A stretch of DNA of 64,000 bases from assembly GCF_030812885.1 (NCBI RefSeq), contig NZ_JAUSTO010000006.1:90372-154371 (forward strand). The letters run 5' to 3'. Below, in pieces: positions 26,100 through 33,903 of this stretch. Position 1 is the first letter of the stretch, and each line of letters begins with the position of its first letter. A program made the position numbers and the translations under genes. The stretch is from Moryella indoligenes (lineage in GTDB: Bacteria; Bacillota; Clostridia; Lachnospirales; Lachnospiraceae). The notes beneath the pieces are model-generated. The model had not been told where the DNA came from. It saw only the letters and a program-made list of their open reading frames with translations, and searched no databases.

Positions 26100-26356
26100 A
26101 GCAGCTGAGTTTTTATGCGATTTTGAAGCGCTGGTTCTGTGCGGCCATTCCCCTCATGCTGCTGAATTCTTTCCTGATAAAAAGCTCTCTGCTTGAAAAT
26201 TTGATCCAGGCGTCGCTGGGAGTTGTGCTGCTCATTCATCCTGTCTATCCAGAAGCGCTGGGATATCGGTACAGCGTCAAGACGTGCAGGCGCATCATCC
26301 GTGGAATTGCCGTGTTTGAAATTCTGCTCTCATTCATGGTGCGGCATTATTATTAG
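26096..26356 (+). CDS. Small membrane protein, unrecognised
   Basis: An 86-residue protein with two or three predicted membrane helices (WFCAAIPLMLLNSFLI, LIQASLGVVLLIHPVY and GIAVFEILLSFMV) and a basic loop YRYSVKTCRRIIRG. The start ATG overlaps the stop of the DUF4300 lipoprotein gene as ATGA, which argues that it is a real gene working with that lipoprotein. I do not recognise the family. Confidence 0.65.
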   Translation: MKQLSFYAILKRWFCAAIPLMLLNSFLIKSSLLENLIQASLGVVLLIHPVYPEALGYRYSVKTCRRIIRGIAVFEILLSFMVRHYY

Positions 26357-26388
26357 GAGCTGGCGCAGAATGGAGGTGAGAGGGAGCA

Positions 26389-27345
26389 GTGCAGATTCGA
26401 ACTCTGTCAGATTATTGCAGAGAGGTCTTTGGAACGAAACTCTATCGGCTGTCACTGACAAGCGGATGCAGCTGCCCCAACAGGGATGGCACCCTGGGCT
26501 ATGGTGGGTGCAGCTTCTGCTCTGAGCAGGGTTCCGGTGAGTTTGCAGCTGTTTTACCGGATATACATGACCAGATTGAAGCGGCAAAGCAGAGGGTGGC
26601 ACAGAAGCTTCCGAAGGGAGTCAGAAGCGAAGAGCAGAGGTATATCGCGTACTTTCAGTCCTTTACCAATACCTACGGAGATACCGCACGACTCGTATCG
26701 CTGTTTGAGGAAGTGCTGCGGAGGGAGGATATAGCGGCGCTCTCAATTGGAACCAGACCGGACTGTCTTAAGGAGGATATGCTGGAGGCGCTTGAGAGAC
26801 TGAACCGGAGTAAGCCCGTATGGATTGAGCTGGGGCTTCAGACCATTCATGAGAGAACTGCCCTGCGCTTCAATCGTGGCTATGCGCTGGAATGCTTTGC
26901 AGAGAACTACAGCAAGCTGAAGCGTCGCGGAATTGCTGTGATTGTTCACGTGATACTGGGGCTTCCGGGCGAGAGCCCTGAGGATATGTATGAGACGGTA
27001 CGATATCTTGCATCGCTCTGCCCGCAGCTGGACGGCATTAAGCTGCATGGTCTTCATATCTTAAGAGGAACAAGACTCGCGGCAGAATATCTCAGGGAGC
27101 CCTTTCATATTATGAGTCTTCCGGAATACACGGAGGTGCTGATTCACTGTCTTAAGCTTCTGCCTGAAGCTGTGGTAATCCACAGGATGACAGGGGACGG
27201 TGACAAGCGTCTGCTCATTGAGCCGCAGTGGAGTGGGGATAAAAAGCGTGTGCTGAACTATATCAACAGAGCACTGCGTGAAGCGAAGAGGGACAGAGGT
27301 GATGGTCAGGAGAGTACAGAAGCTTTTGAAGCAGCGGATCAGTGA
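26389..27345 (+). CDS. TIGR01212 family radical SAM protein (YtqA-like)
   Basis: A 318-residue radical SAM enzyme. The N-terminal cluster is CSCPNRDGTLGYGGCSFCSE: the family-type spacing of Cys residues that bind the [4Fe-4S] cluster and cleave S-adenosylmethionine. ELP3-like segments follow (SIGTRPDCL, WIELGLQTIHERTALRFNRG, VIVHVILGLPGESPEDM). The function of the TIGR01212 group is unknown; RNA modification has been suggested from Elp3 similarity. Start is GTG 26389 after a GGGAG-type site. Confidence 0.9.
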   Translation: MQIRTLSDYCREVFGTKLYRLSLTSGCSCPNRDGTLGYGGCSFCSEQGSGEFAAVLPDIHDQIEAAKQRVAQKLPKGVRSEEQRYIAYFQSFTNTYGDTARLVSLFEEVLRREDIAALSIGTRPDCLKEDMLEALERLNRSKPVWIELGLQTIHERTALRFNRGYALECFAENYSKLKRRGIAVIVHVILGLPGESPEDMYETVRYLASLCPQLDGIKLHGLHILRGTRLAAEYLREPFHIMSLPEYTEVLIHCLKLLPEAVVIHRMTGDGDKRLLIEPQWSGDKKRVLNYINRALREAKRDRGDGQESTEAFEAADQ

Positions 27346-27360
27346 GGGGAGGAGTCAGCA

Positions 27361-27831
27361 ATGGCGATCGATAAGGTAAGAGCATATTTTAAGAAACTGA
27401 ATATGGAGGACAGAATTCTGGAATTTGATGTCTCCAGTGCGACGGTAGAGCTGGCTGCTGAGGCCATCGGCTGCGCGCCGGAGAAGATTGTGAAGACCAT
27501 GTCCTTTCTTGTGGCGGACAGGGCTGTGCTCATCGCGATGGCGGGAGATGCCAGAATCTCTAATCCGAAGTTTAAGGAGTTCTTTCATACCAAAGCAAAA
27601 ATGATACCCTTTGATGAGGTGGAGCGCTATGTTGGTCACGCGGCAGGCGGCGTGTGTCCCTTTGCCCTGCCTGACGCAGTCGAGGTATATCTGGATATTT
27701 CTCTGCAGCGCTTTGATACGGTGTATCCCGCCGCGGGAAGCAGTAACAGCGCGGTGCGCCTGACTGTTTCAGAGCTTGTAGCCTGCTGTAATATGAAGTC
27801 CTGGGTCGATGTCTGCAAGGACTGGGAGTGA
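27361..27831 (+). CDS. YbaK/EbsC family protein (aminoacyl-tRNA deacylase-like)
   Basis: A 156-residue YbaK-fold protein. Conserved segments: CAPEKIVKTMSFLV (residues about 37-50), the invariant lysine in that stretch, AGDARISNPKFKEFF, and GHAAGGVCPFALP, which forms the deacylase pocket. Relatives clear mischarged Cys-tRNA(Pro) or Ala-tRNA(Pro) in trans. Which tRNA this one edits cannot be read from sequence. A strong GGGAGGAG site precedes ATG 27361. The next gene starts three bases after the stop. Confidence 0.9.
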   Translation: MAIDKVRAYFKKLNMEDRILEFDVSSATVELAAEAIGCAPEKIVKTMSFLVADRAVLIAMAGDARISNPKFKEFFHTKAKMIPFDEVERYVGHAAGGVCPFALPDAVEVYLDISLQRFDTVYPAAGSSNSAVRLTVSELVACCNMKSWVDVCKDWE

Positions 27832-27834
27832 TTG

Positions 27835-29163
27835 GTGAAGACGCGTATTTCAGATCATTTTACTTACAGAAAGCTCATACGCTTTGTACTTCCCTCCGTC
27901 ATGATGCTGGTCTTTATCTCTGTCTACGGTGTGGTCGATGGCTTTTTCATCTCCAACTATGCAGGAAAGACGGCATTTGCCGCCATCAATCTCATTCTTC
28001 CTGTTCTGATGATACTGGGAGGAATGGGCTTTATGATCGGTACAGGCGGCAGCGCTCTCGTCGCAATGTCGCTCGGACAGAAGAAGGAGACAGAGGCAAA
28101 TGCATACTTCTCCATGCTGATAGAGTTTACTGTGGTACTGGGCGTGCTGCTGACAGTGCTCGGGGAGATATTTTTAAGGCGGGTTTCAATTGCACTCGGC
28201 GCGACATCGGAGATGCTGCCGGATTGTCTCATTTACGGACGCATATGGCTGCTCTCGATCGGCCCGTTTATGTTGCAGAGCCTGTTTCAGAGCATGCTGA
28301 TCACGGCAGGGAAGCCGCAGCTTGGCTTTGGGGTGACGGTCGCTGCGGGTTTTGCGAATATGCTGCTTGACTATCTCTTTGTTGCAGTGTTTCGCCGGGG
28401 CGTTGCAGGAGCTGCTGCGGCAACCGCCCTCAGTCAGTGCGTAGGTGGTCTGATTCCCCTCATTTACTTTGCGTTTGCAGAAAATGCAGGATTGCGGTTT
28501 CGCCCTGTAGGGCTGCGCATGCACCCGCTTTTGAAGGCTTGTGGAAATGGTTCCTCCGAGCTGATGAGCAATGTCTCCGCCTCCCTCGTAAGCATTGTCT
28601 ACAATATACAGCTTCTGCGTCACGCAGGAGAGAACGGTGTTGCGGCCTATGGCGTTATGATGTATGTGAATTTTATCTTTATCGCAATGTTCATCGGCTA
28701 TTCGGTCGGGACAGCTCCCATCGTGAGCTTTCATTATGGAGCGGGAAATGCAGATGAACTCAAAAATATGCTGAAAAAGAGTACGCACATTATGGCAGTC
28801 AGCGGCGTGCTGATGACAGCAGTGGCGGAACTCTTTGCATACAGTTTTGCAAAAATATTTGTCAGCTATGATGCAGGGCTTCTTGCACTGACGGTGCAGG
28901 GATTTCGTATCTTCTGTGTCTCCTTTCTTCTGTGTGGTCTGAATATCTATATCTCTTCCTTTTTTACAGCTTTGAATAATGGTGCAGTATCTGCTGCAGT
29001 ATCCTTTCTACGGAGTCTGGTGTTTGAACTGCTCGCAGTGCTCCTGCTTCCTCTGATTCTTGGACTGACCGGCATCTGGGCTGCGGTGAGCGTCGCCGAG
29101 GTGATGGCATTTGCCGTGTCCATGCTCTTTCTTGTATGGAACAGAGATAAATACCACTACTAA
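27835..29163 (+). CDS. MATE family efflux transporter
   Basis: A 442-residue polytopic protein with about 12 membrane helices in two six-helix halves. Family features: the opening LIRFVLPSVMMLVFISVYGVVDGFFISNY (split here: LIRFVLPSVMMLVFISVYG and VVDGFFISN) and GMGFMIGTGGSALVAMSLGQ. It exports drugs or metabolites using Na+ or H+ gradients; substrate unknown. Start: TTG at 27832 follows the previous stop directly, but GGGAG at 27824-27828 is best spaced for GTG 27835. Confidence 0.92.
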   Translation: MKTRISDHFTYRKLIRFVLPSVMMLVFISVYGVVDGFFISNYAGKTAFAAINLILPVLMILGGMGFMIGTGGSALVAMSLGQKKETEANAYFSMLIEFTVVLGVLLTVLGEIFLRRVSIALGATSEMLPDCLIYGRIWLLSIGPFMLQSLFQSMLITAGKPQLGFGVTVAAGFANMLLDYLFVAVFRRGVAGAAAATALSQCVGGLIPLIYFAFAENAGLRFRPVGLRMHPLLKACGNGSSELMSNVSASLVSIVYNIQLLRHAGENGVAAYGVMMYVNFIFIAMFIGYSVGTAPIVSFHYGAGNADELKNMLKKSTHIMAVSGVLMTAVAELFAYSFAKIFVSYDAGLLALTVQGFRIFCVSFLLCGLNIYISSFFTALNNGAVSAAVSFLRSLVFELLAVLLLPLILGLTGIWAAVSVAEVMAFAVSMLFLVWNRDKYHY

Positions 29164-29182
29164 AAAGTGGATATAGAGGCTA

Positions 29183-29234
29183 ATGCAGGAATGAGGCAGG
29201 AGTCCTCGCTGAGAATCAGCTCCGCGTCCTGCAT
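29183..29234 (+). terminator. Possible hairpin terminator after the MATE gene
   Basis: ATGCAGGA (29183-29190) pairs with TCCTGCAT (29227-29234) around a large, partly paired interior. No T tract follows. The remaining bases up to 29434 are AT-rich and show no gene. Confidence 0.35.
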
Positions 29235-29328
29235 GATAAAGATATTACAGTATCTTATAGGATATTCAGACATCGCAGTTACCAGGAATATATACTCATA
29301 TCGACTTTGATACAGTTGAGAAATAACT

Positions 29329-29356
29329 TTGAATTTGCGGAGAATAAACCTATAAA
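29329..29356 (+). promoter_or_regulatory. Possible promoter of the AraC/GyrI-type regulator
   Basis: TTGAAT (29329-29334), 16-bp spacer, TATAAA (29351-29356), in AT-rich DNA where chance matches are common. Confidence 0.4.
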
Positions 29357-29434
29357 ATTTGTACGGATACTGTAGGGTAGTAAAAGAAATCTTCCTCTAT
29401 ACTAAAATAAACCGAACGAAAGGAGGTAAATGAA

Positions 29435-30277
29435 ATGAATATTATTAAGTCATTTAACAGCACGATTGATTATCTTGAAACCGTTCTTGATGATGAAATC
29501 AATGAAAAGAGAGTAAGTCAGTTATCTGGATATTCTTATTCAATGTTCAGTCGTTTATTTTCTATTTTGACTGAAACAACACTTTCAGAATATTTAAGGA
29601 GTAGAAGATTAACGGAAGCAGCCATTATATTAAGAGATACAGATGAAAAAATCATTGATGTTGCATTCAAGTTTGGATATGAATCATCAGATTCGTTTGG
29701 AACAGCATTTAAGAATTTTCATGGATTTACTCCTTCAGAGGTAAGAAATGGGAAACCATTCAAATTAGTTTCACGAGTGCAGTTGGCACTAAGTGTAAAA
29801 GGAGGAAGAAGTATGAATATTACGATTCAAAAGAAACAAGCATTTACAGTTGCAGGTTTAAACGAACAAAACATCAATTCATCATTATGTCCGAGTGTTT
29901 GGGATAAACTATTTGAAAAATATAGTCATGATGATTTAGCAATGCTTGGAGAAGGACGAAGCGTAGGTATTTGTCATGATGTAGAAAGTCCGAATTCTAT
30001 AAATTATATGGCAGGTTATATCATTAGTGATGCAGACAAAGCAATAAATATGGGCTTAGAGGTTTTAGAAGTTGAAGAAGCAGAATATGCCATCGTAGAG
30101 CTGACAGGAAGTGTTCCAGAGTGTATTCATAACGGTTGGAAATATGCGATGGAAGTATTCTTTCCTGAGCATGGATATGTTCATTCAGGAAAGCCTGACT
30201 TTGAATATTACTTTGAAGGTGATATGCATAGTCCTGATTATAAAATGGAGCTGTGGATTCCGATTGTTAAGGGATAA
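29435..30277 (+). CDS. AraC family transcriptional regulator with GyrI-like effector-binding domain
   Basis: A 280-residue regulator. Residues about 8-105 are an AraC-type double helix-turn-helix (second motif: IIDVAFKFGYESSDSFGTAFKNFHGFTPSEVR), read in parts IIDVAFKFGYESS and FGTAFKNFHGFTPSEVR. From about residue 125 (MNITIQKKQAFTVAGLN) to the end is a GyrI/SRPBCC-like small-molecule domain, as in Rob or BacT-type proteins. Such regulators sense drugs or other amphipathic ligands. The gene is strikingly AT-rich compared with its neighbours (many AAT, TTA, ATT codons), indicating recent transfer. AAGGAGG precedes the ATG. Its target genes are unknown; a MATE pump lies upstream. Confidence 0.9.
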   Translation: MNIIKSFNSTIDYLETVLDDEINEKRVSQLSGYSYSMFSRLFSILTETTLSEYLRSRRLTEAAIILRDTDEKIIDVAFKFGYESSDSFGTAFKNFHGFTPSEVRNGKPFKLVSRVQLALSVKGGRSMNITIQKKQAFTVAGLNEQNINSSLCPSVWDKLFEKYSHDDLAMLGEGRSVGICHDVESPNSINYMAGYIISDADKAINMGLEVLEVEEAEYAIVELTGSVPECIHNGWKYAMEVFFPEHGYVHSGKPDFEYYFEGDMHSPDYKMELWIPIVKG

Positions 30278-30420
30278 ATCTCAGTTTGTGGAGTAGAATA
30301 TGGGCATAGACTATATCAGACTCTCAGTCTACAATTATATTGATAATTCAATTAACATATTTATTGATCAATATGAAGATAGATTTACACCGAAACCGAA
30401 CATAAACAAGGAGAGATTTG

Positions 30421-30687
30421 GTGTCCAAGCTGATTGATATTAACGCTTATCCGGTCAAAGATTTATTGCCGGTTCTTCTTCAGGATAAGTCGACGAAGAA
30501 GAATATTATATGGGCCACAGATGCTTATGCGGATTTCGGGCCCGGCTACGATGATACGAGCATCATCGCACCCAGTCTGCTCTCAAAGGTTACGCTTCAG
30601 CCTCGTATCAGCAAGACTCTGGAAGAACAGCAGGCGCGGACCCGTAAGAAGGCCGAGGTTATGACGCCTGTCTGGCTATGCAATAAG
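30421..30687 (+). pseudogene. 5' remnant of a restriction-modification methylase subunit gene
   Basis: Codons 1-89 read as the N-terminus of a restriction endonuclease subunit M-type protein: LIDINAYPVKDLLPVLLQDK, NIIWATDAYADFG, QPRISKTLEEQQARTRKKAE and MTPVWLCNK. From memory of the family, this precedes the methyltransferase domain, which is entirely missing. The match stops at CNK; the following codons are the leader of the phosphatase gene, and the frame runs on without a stop into it (30724). The GTG start (30421; TTG 30418 also possible) has an AAGGAG site at 30408-30413, so it could still be translated. Family recognition is from memory and should be searched. Confidence 0.6.
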
Positions 30688-30723
30688 TACCGCATTTTAC
30701 AGATTTTTGAAGGAGTTGGGAAT

Positions 30724-31185
30724 ATGATAAAAGTGCTTTTCGTCTGCCACGGCAACATCTGCCGCAGTCCTATGGCAGAATATGTGATGAAGGATCTGGT
30801 GAAGAAATCCGGATGTGCTGAGCGTTTTTTTATTTCTTCCGCAGCGACCAGTCAGGAGGAAATTGGAAATCCGGTTTATCCACCCGCGCGGAGAAAACTT
30901 GCAGAACATGGAATTTCCTGTTCCGGACACAGTGCGCGTCAGCTTGTGCGAAGTGATTATGAGCGTTATGATTATTTCATCGGGATGGATCAGGAGAATC
31001 TGCGGGAGATGTATCGCATACTGGGAGCAGATCCCGGACAGAAGCTCTCTCTTTTGATGGATCACACGGAACGGCCGGGAGAGGTGGCCGATCCATGGTA
31101 CACGCGGGATTTTGAAGCGACCTGGCGGGATGTAGAAGAGGGGTGTCGGCGCCTGCTGGAAGCCCTGTGCCACGGAGCTGACTGA
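30724..31185 (+). CDS. Low-molecular-weight protein-tyrosine phosphatase
   Basis: A 153-residue cytoplasmic phosphatase. The active-site P-loop CX5R appears as VCHGNICRSPMAEYV at residues about 8-22, and the general-acid aspartate in EVADPWYTRDF near the C-terminus. It removes phosphate from tyrosine, possibly arginine, side chains. AGGAG about 8 bases upstream supports ATG 30724. Because the frame upstream is open to GTG 30421, a 101-residue methylase-derived extension may be made as a fusion; which start is used cannot be decided by eye. Confidence 0.92.
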   Translation: MIKVLFVCHGNICRSPMAEYVMKDLVKKSGCAERFFISSAATSQEEIGNPVYPPARRKLAEHGISCSGHSARQLVRSDYERYDYFIGMDQENLREMYRILGADPGQKLSLLMDHTERPGEVADPWYTRDFEATWRDVEEGCRRLLEALCHGAD

Positions 31186-31251
31186 GGATAACAGAATGTT
31201 TTCTGCCTCCGATGTAAAAAGATGAGCAGAGGACCGAGAGGAGATGAGAAT

Positions 31252-31569
31252 ATGCTGAAGGCATACAGTAAACAGTGGCTTTCCCGCGAGGCGGAAGGGG
31301 ATTATAAGCGCAGTCAGCGCATTGAGAGCTACCGGATCGGAGAGCAGTTTCTCTTTCTTCCGGTCGGTATCAGCTGGAAATATATTCCCCTTAAGGAGAT
31401 ACAGCGCACGGAACCGGGGCAATGGCAGTACAGCGGTAAGGGCTGCTGCGTACGCGTCAGTATGGAGCTGCCATCGCTGGAGGTCTTTTGCGGGGAGCTA
31501 CAGATATCACTTCGCTTTAATGTTGAGAGTTCTGTGAAGCAGATGAGGAAGGCCATTGAAAAGACTTAA
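31252..31569 (+). CDS. Hypothetical protein, about 105 residues
   Basis: I do not recognise this protein. It has no signal peptide or membrane helix, and alternating hydrophobic stretches (YRIGEQFLFLPVGISWKYIPL, split: YRIGEQFLFLPVG and ISWKYIPL; VRVSMELPSLEVFC; LQISLRFNV) suggest a small beta-rich domain of pleckstrin-homology-like type, with a basic C-terminal helix. Start ATG 31252 follows GAGAGGAG with about 8-base spacing. It lies between the phosphatase and the promoter of the surface-protein gene. Confidence 0.6.
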   Translation: MLKAYSKQWLSREAEGDYKRSQRIESYRIGEQFLFLPVGISWKYIPLKEIQRTEPGQWQYSGKGCCVRVSMELPSLEVFCGELQISLRFNVESSVKQMRKAIEKT

Positions 31570-31596
31570 GTTTCCCTGTCGATTTAATGGCTTATG

Positions 31597-31625
31597 TTGA
31601 CCCGCTTCCGTCATATTATTATAAT
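31597..31625 (+). promoter_or_regulatory. Promoter of the SH3/glucosaminidase gene
   Basis: TTGACC (31597-31602), 17-bp spacer, TATAAT (31620-31625), 60 bases upstream of the ATG. Confidence 0.75.
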
Positions 31626-31685
31626 AGCTTCTGATATACAGCGACGATTCGTGCAGTTTTTTGCACAGCGGAACGGAGAAAGCAG

Positions 31686-33836
31686 ATGAAGAAGGTAAGT
31701 ACAGGCTTGTTGTCCGGGACTCTGGCTGTGATCCTATCAATCGGAATGACAGCGGGACTTCCCGGTATTTTTAATATGCGGGCTTCTGCGGCGGCAGTGG
31801 CTACAGTACAGGCGAGCACTCTGAATATGCGGAGCGGGGCGGGAACCGGTCACAGCAAGGTGAAGGTGTTGCCTCACGGTGCCTCTGTGTCCGTGCTTGA
31901 GGAAGTCATGGGAGAGGACGGAAAAACCTGGGCGAAGATCAGCTATCAGGGCAGTGAGGGCTATGTTCAGAAGTCCTATCTGCGTGCTCCGGTCAGCTAC
32001 ACGAGGGATGAGCAGTTCGAAAGTCAGCTCTCTGCGGAGGGTTTCCCGGAGTCTTATAAGGAGGGGCTTCGGCAGATTCATGCGCAGTATCCGAACTGGG
32101 TGTTCCGCGCAGATCACACGGGCCTTGGCTGGGAGGAAGTGATCTCCAATGAAAGTGTGGTCGGACGAAATCTTGTAGATACCAACCGGCGCTCCTCATG
32201 GAAATCCACGGCGGACGGTGCCTTTGACTGGGCGGGAAACCAATGGCCGGGCTTTGATTCCAGTGCATGGGTTGCGGCAAGCGAGGGCATCATCCGTTAT
32301 TACATGGATCCCCGGAATTTTCTCGACAGTGCCTACGTGTTTCAGTTCCTCACACAGAGTTATGATGCGGCTACACAGTCTGCGGGCGGTGTTGAGGCCC
32401 TTGCAAAGGGAACCTTTCTGGAGGGGCAGGCAAGCAGCGGAACAGCGACCTCCGCTGAGGCTCCTCTGACGCCGGACGGTGCTGTGCCCGGCGGTGGGAG
32501 CACGCAGCTGGTTGGCCCCTCGGGGGAGCCTTTTGCGCAGGGAACAGCGACGGATCAGAGTCAGAACGGAGCCGCTGAACAGAATACCACAGAAACTACA
32601 GTGGGAAATGCAGCCGGCCCGGGAGCGCAGAGCGCGGACAGTTCCTCGCTCATCGGCATCATCAGTGCAGCTCCGCAGAGACGCATAGAGGACAGTGAGC
32701 TGTCCGGCACGGCGAGCGGAGCCGGGGAGCGGGCGAGTGCCCCGGAGCTTCTGGACACACTGAAAGTGGATTCCAGAGCCGTGGTAGTGCGCGGCAGCAG
32801 AAAAAATGCACCTGAGAGTGAGGACAGCAACTCTGTGCAGCAGGACAGCCAGCGCAGTGACAGCGGCGTGAATTACATTGATATTATCCTGCGGGCTGCG
32901 GAGCAGTCGGGGGTAAATCCCTATGTGCTCAGCTCCATGATTATTCAGGAGCAGGGAAGCAAGGGACGCAGCGGACTGATCAGTGGAACGAATTCCAGCT
33001 ATCCAGGCATCTATAATTTCTTTAATGTACAGGCGTACTCAGATGGTTCAATGAGTGCCACCACCCGTGGACTCTGGTGGGCATCTCAGTCCGGCTCCTA
33101 TGGGAGACCCTGGAACAGCATTGAGAGGGCCATTATTGGCGGAGCGGAGTATTATGGCGAGAACTTCATAAAGAGCGGGCAGGACACCTTTTATCTGAAG
33201 AAGTTCAATATTACGGCAAAAAACCGCTATCAGCATCAGTATATGACCAATGTGGAAGGCGCGGCGAGTGAGGGCTTTAAGCTCGGGGAGGCCTACAACG
33301 AGGATCTGAAGCAGAATGCACTGGTGTTCAGGATTCCTGTCTATTCCGGAATGCCTGACACCCCCTCAGCGGCACCGGAGGGCGACGGCAGTCCGAACAA
33401 TAAGCTCTCCTCCCTCACAGCGGCGGGCTTCAGCATCACCCCCTCCTTCCAGATGAATCAGCTGTCCTATGACCTGATTGTAGACCGCTCCGTATCTCAT
33501 GTGAATCTCAGCGCAGAGGCGATTGATCACAGAGCCACGATTGAGGGGACAGGGGATATTTATCTCTCAGACGGCACAACTACAGTGACGGTAAGAGTGA
33601 CTGCGGAAAATGGAGAGCAGCGCAGCTATGTGCTGAACATCTCGAGGCAGGACGGAGCTCAGACCGGAAATAATCAGGCCGGAGAATCACAGAGTGATGC
33701 TTCCGGCGGCCCCGGCGTCGGAAACACAAGGCTCTCCGGGACAGCCTCGCCGGATGGCGAAGAGAGCGCGGTTGGAAGTGCAGCGCCGGGCGAAGTCAGT
33801 GGAAGTGCAGCTCTGGTTGCACCCTCAGAAAATTGA
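31686..33836 (+). CDS. Secreted SH3-domain glucosaminidase-like cell-wall hydrolase with cadherin-like domain
   Basis: A 716-residue exported protein. Order: signal peptide (about 1-38, LLSGTLAVILSIGMTAGLPG); bacterial SH3 domain (about 38-100, STLNMRSGAGTGHSKVKVLP); glucosaminidase-like domain (about 115-245 and 395-540: WVFRADHTGLGWEEV, FLDSAYVFQFL, SSMIIQEQG, GIYNFFNV, AIIGGAEYYGENFI). Within it lies an insert of about 150 residues, rich in Ser, Gly, Ala and Glu. A cadherin-like beta-sandwich follows (about 575-665, YDLIVDRSVSHVNLSAEA), then a disordered tail. It probably cleaves N-acetylglucosaminyl bonds in peptidoglycan during growth or division. Own promoter at 31597. Confidence 0.85.
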   Translation: MKKVSTGLLSGTLAVILSIGMTAGLPGIFNMRASAAAVATVQASTLNMRSGAGTGHSKVKVLPHGASVSVLEEVMGEDGKTWAKISYQGSEGYVQKSYLRAPVSYTRDEQFESQLSAEGFPESYKEGLRQIHAQYPNWVFRADHTGLGWEEVISNESVVGRNLVDTNRRSSWKSTADGAFDWAGNQWPGFDSSAWVAASEGIIRYYMDPRNFLDSAYVFQFLTQSYDAATQSAGGVEALAKGTFLEGQASSGTATSAEAPLTPDGAVPGGGSTQLVGPSGEPFAQGTATDQSQNGAAEQNTTETTVGNAAGPGAQSADSSSLIGIISAAPQRRIEDSELSGTASGAGERASAPELLDTLKVDSRAVVVRGSRKNAPESEDSNSVQQDSQRSDSGVNYIDIILRAAEQSGVNPYVLSSMIIQEQGSKGRSGLISGTNSSYPGIYNFFNVQAYSDGSMSATTRGLWWASQSGSYGRPWNSIERAIIGGAEYYGENFIKSGQDTFYLKKFNITAKNRYQHQYMTNVEGAASEGFKLGEAYNEDLKQNALVFRIPVYSGMPDTPSAAPEGDGSPNNKLSSLTAAGFSITPSFQMNQLSYDLIVDRSVSHVNLSAEAIDHRATIEGTGDIYLSDGTTTVTVRVTAENGEQRSYVLNISRQDGAQTGNNQAGESQSDASGGPGVGNTRLSGTASPDGEESAVGSAAPGEVSGSAALVAPSEN

Positions 33837-33903
33837 CAGTAACAGGAGAGATTCTTCATCTTTTGTCTCTTCAAAAATGCGATTATAGAATGGAGTCCTG
33901 GAA

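Noticed and set aside
27828..28370. Alternative frame of 180 codons inside the MATE gene
   Set aside because: Cys/Arg/His-rich translation with no domain, overlapping a well-supported membrane transporter in another frame.
33833..33891. Separate promoter for the cohesin-domain gene (TTGTCT...TAGAAT)
   Set aside because: It would start transcription about 6 bases before the ATG, inside the ribosome binding site; co-transcription with the glucosaminidase gene is more likely.
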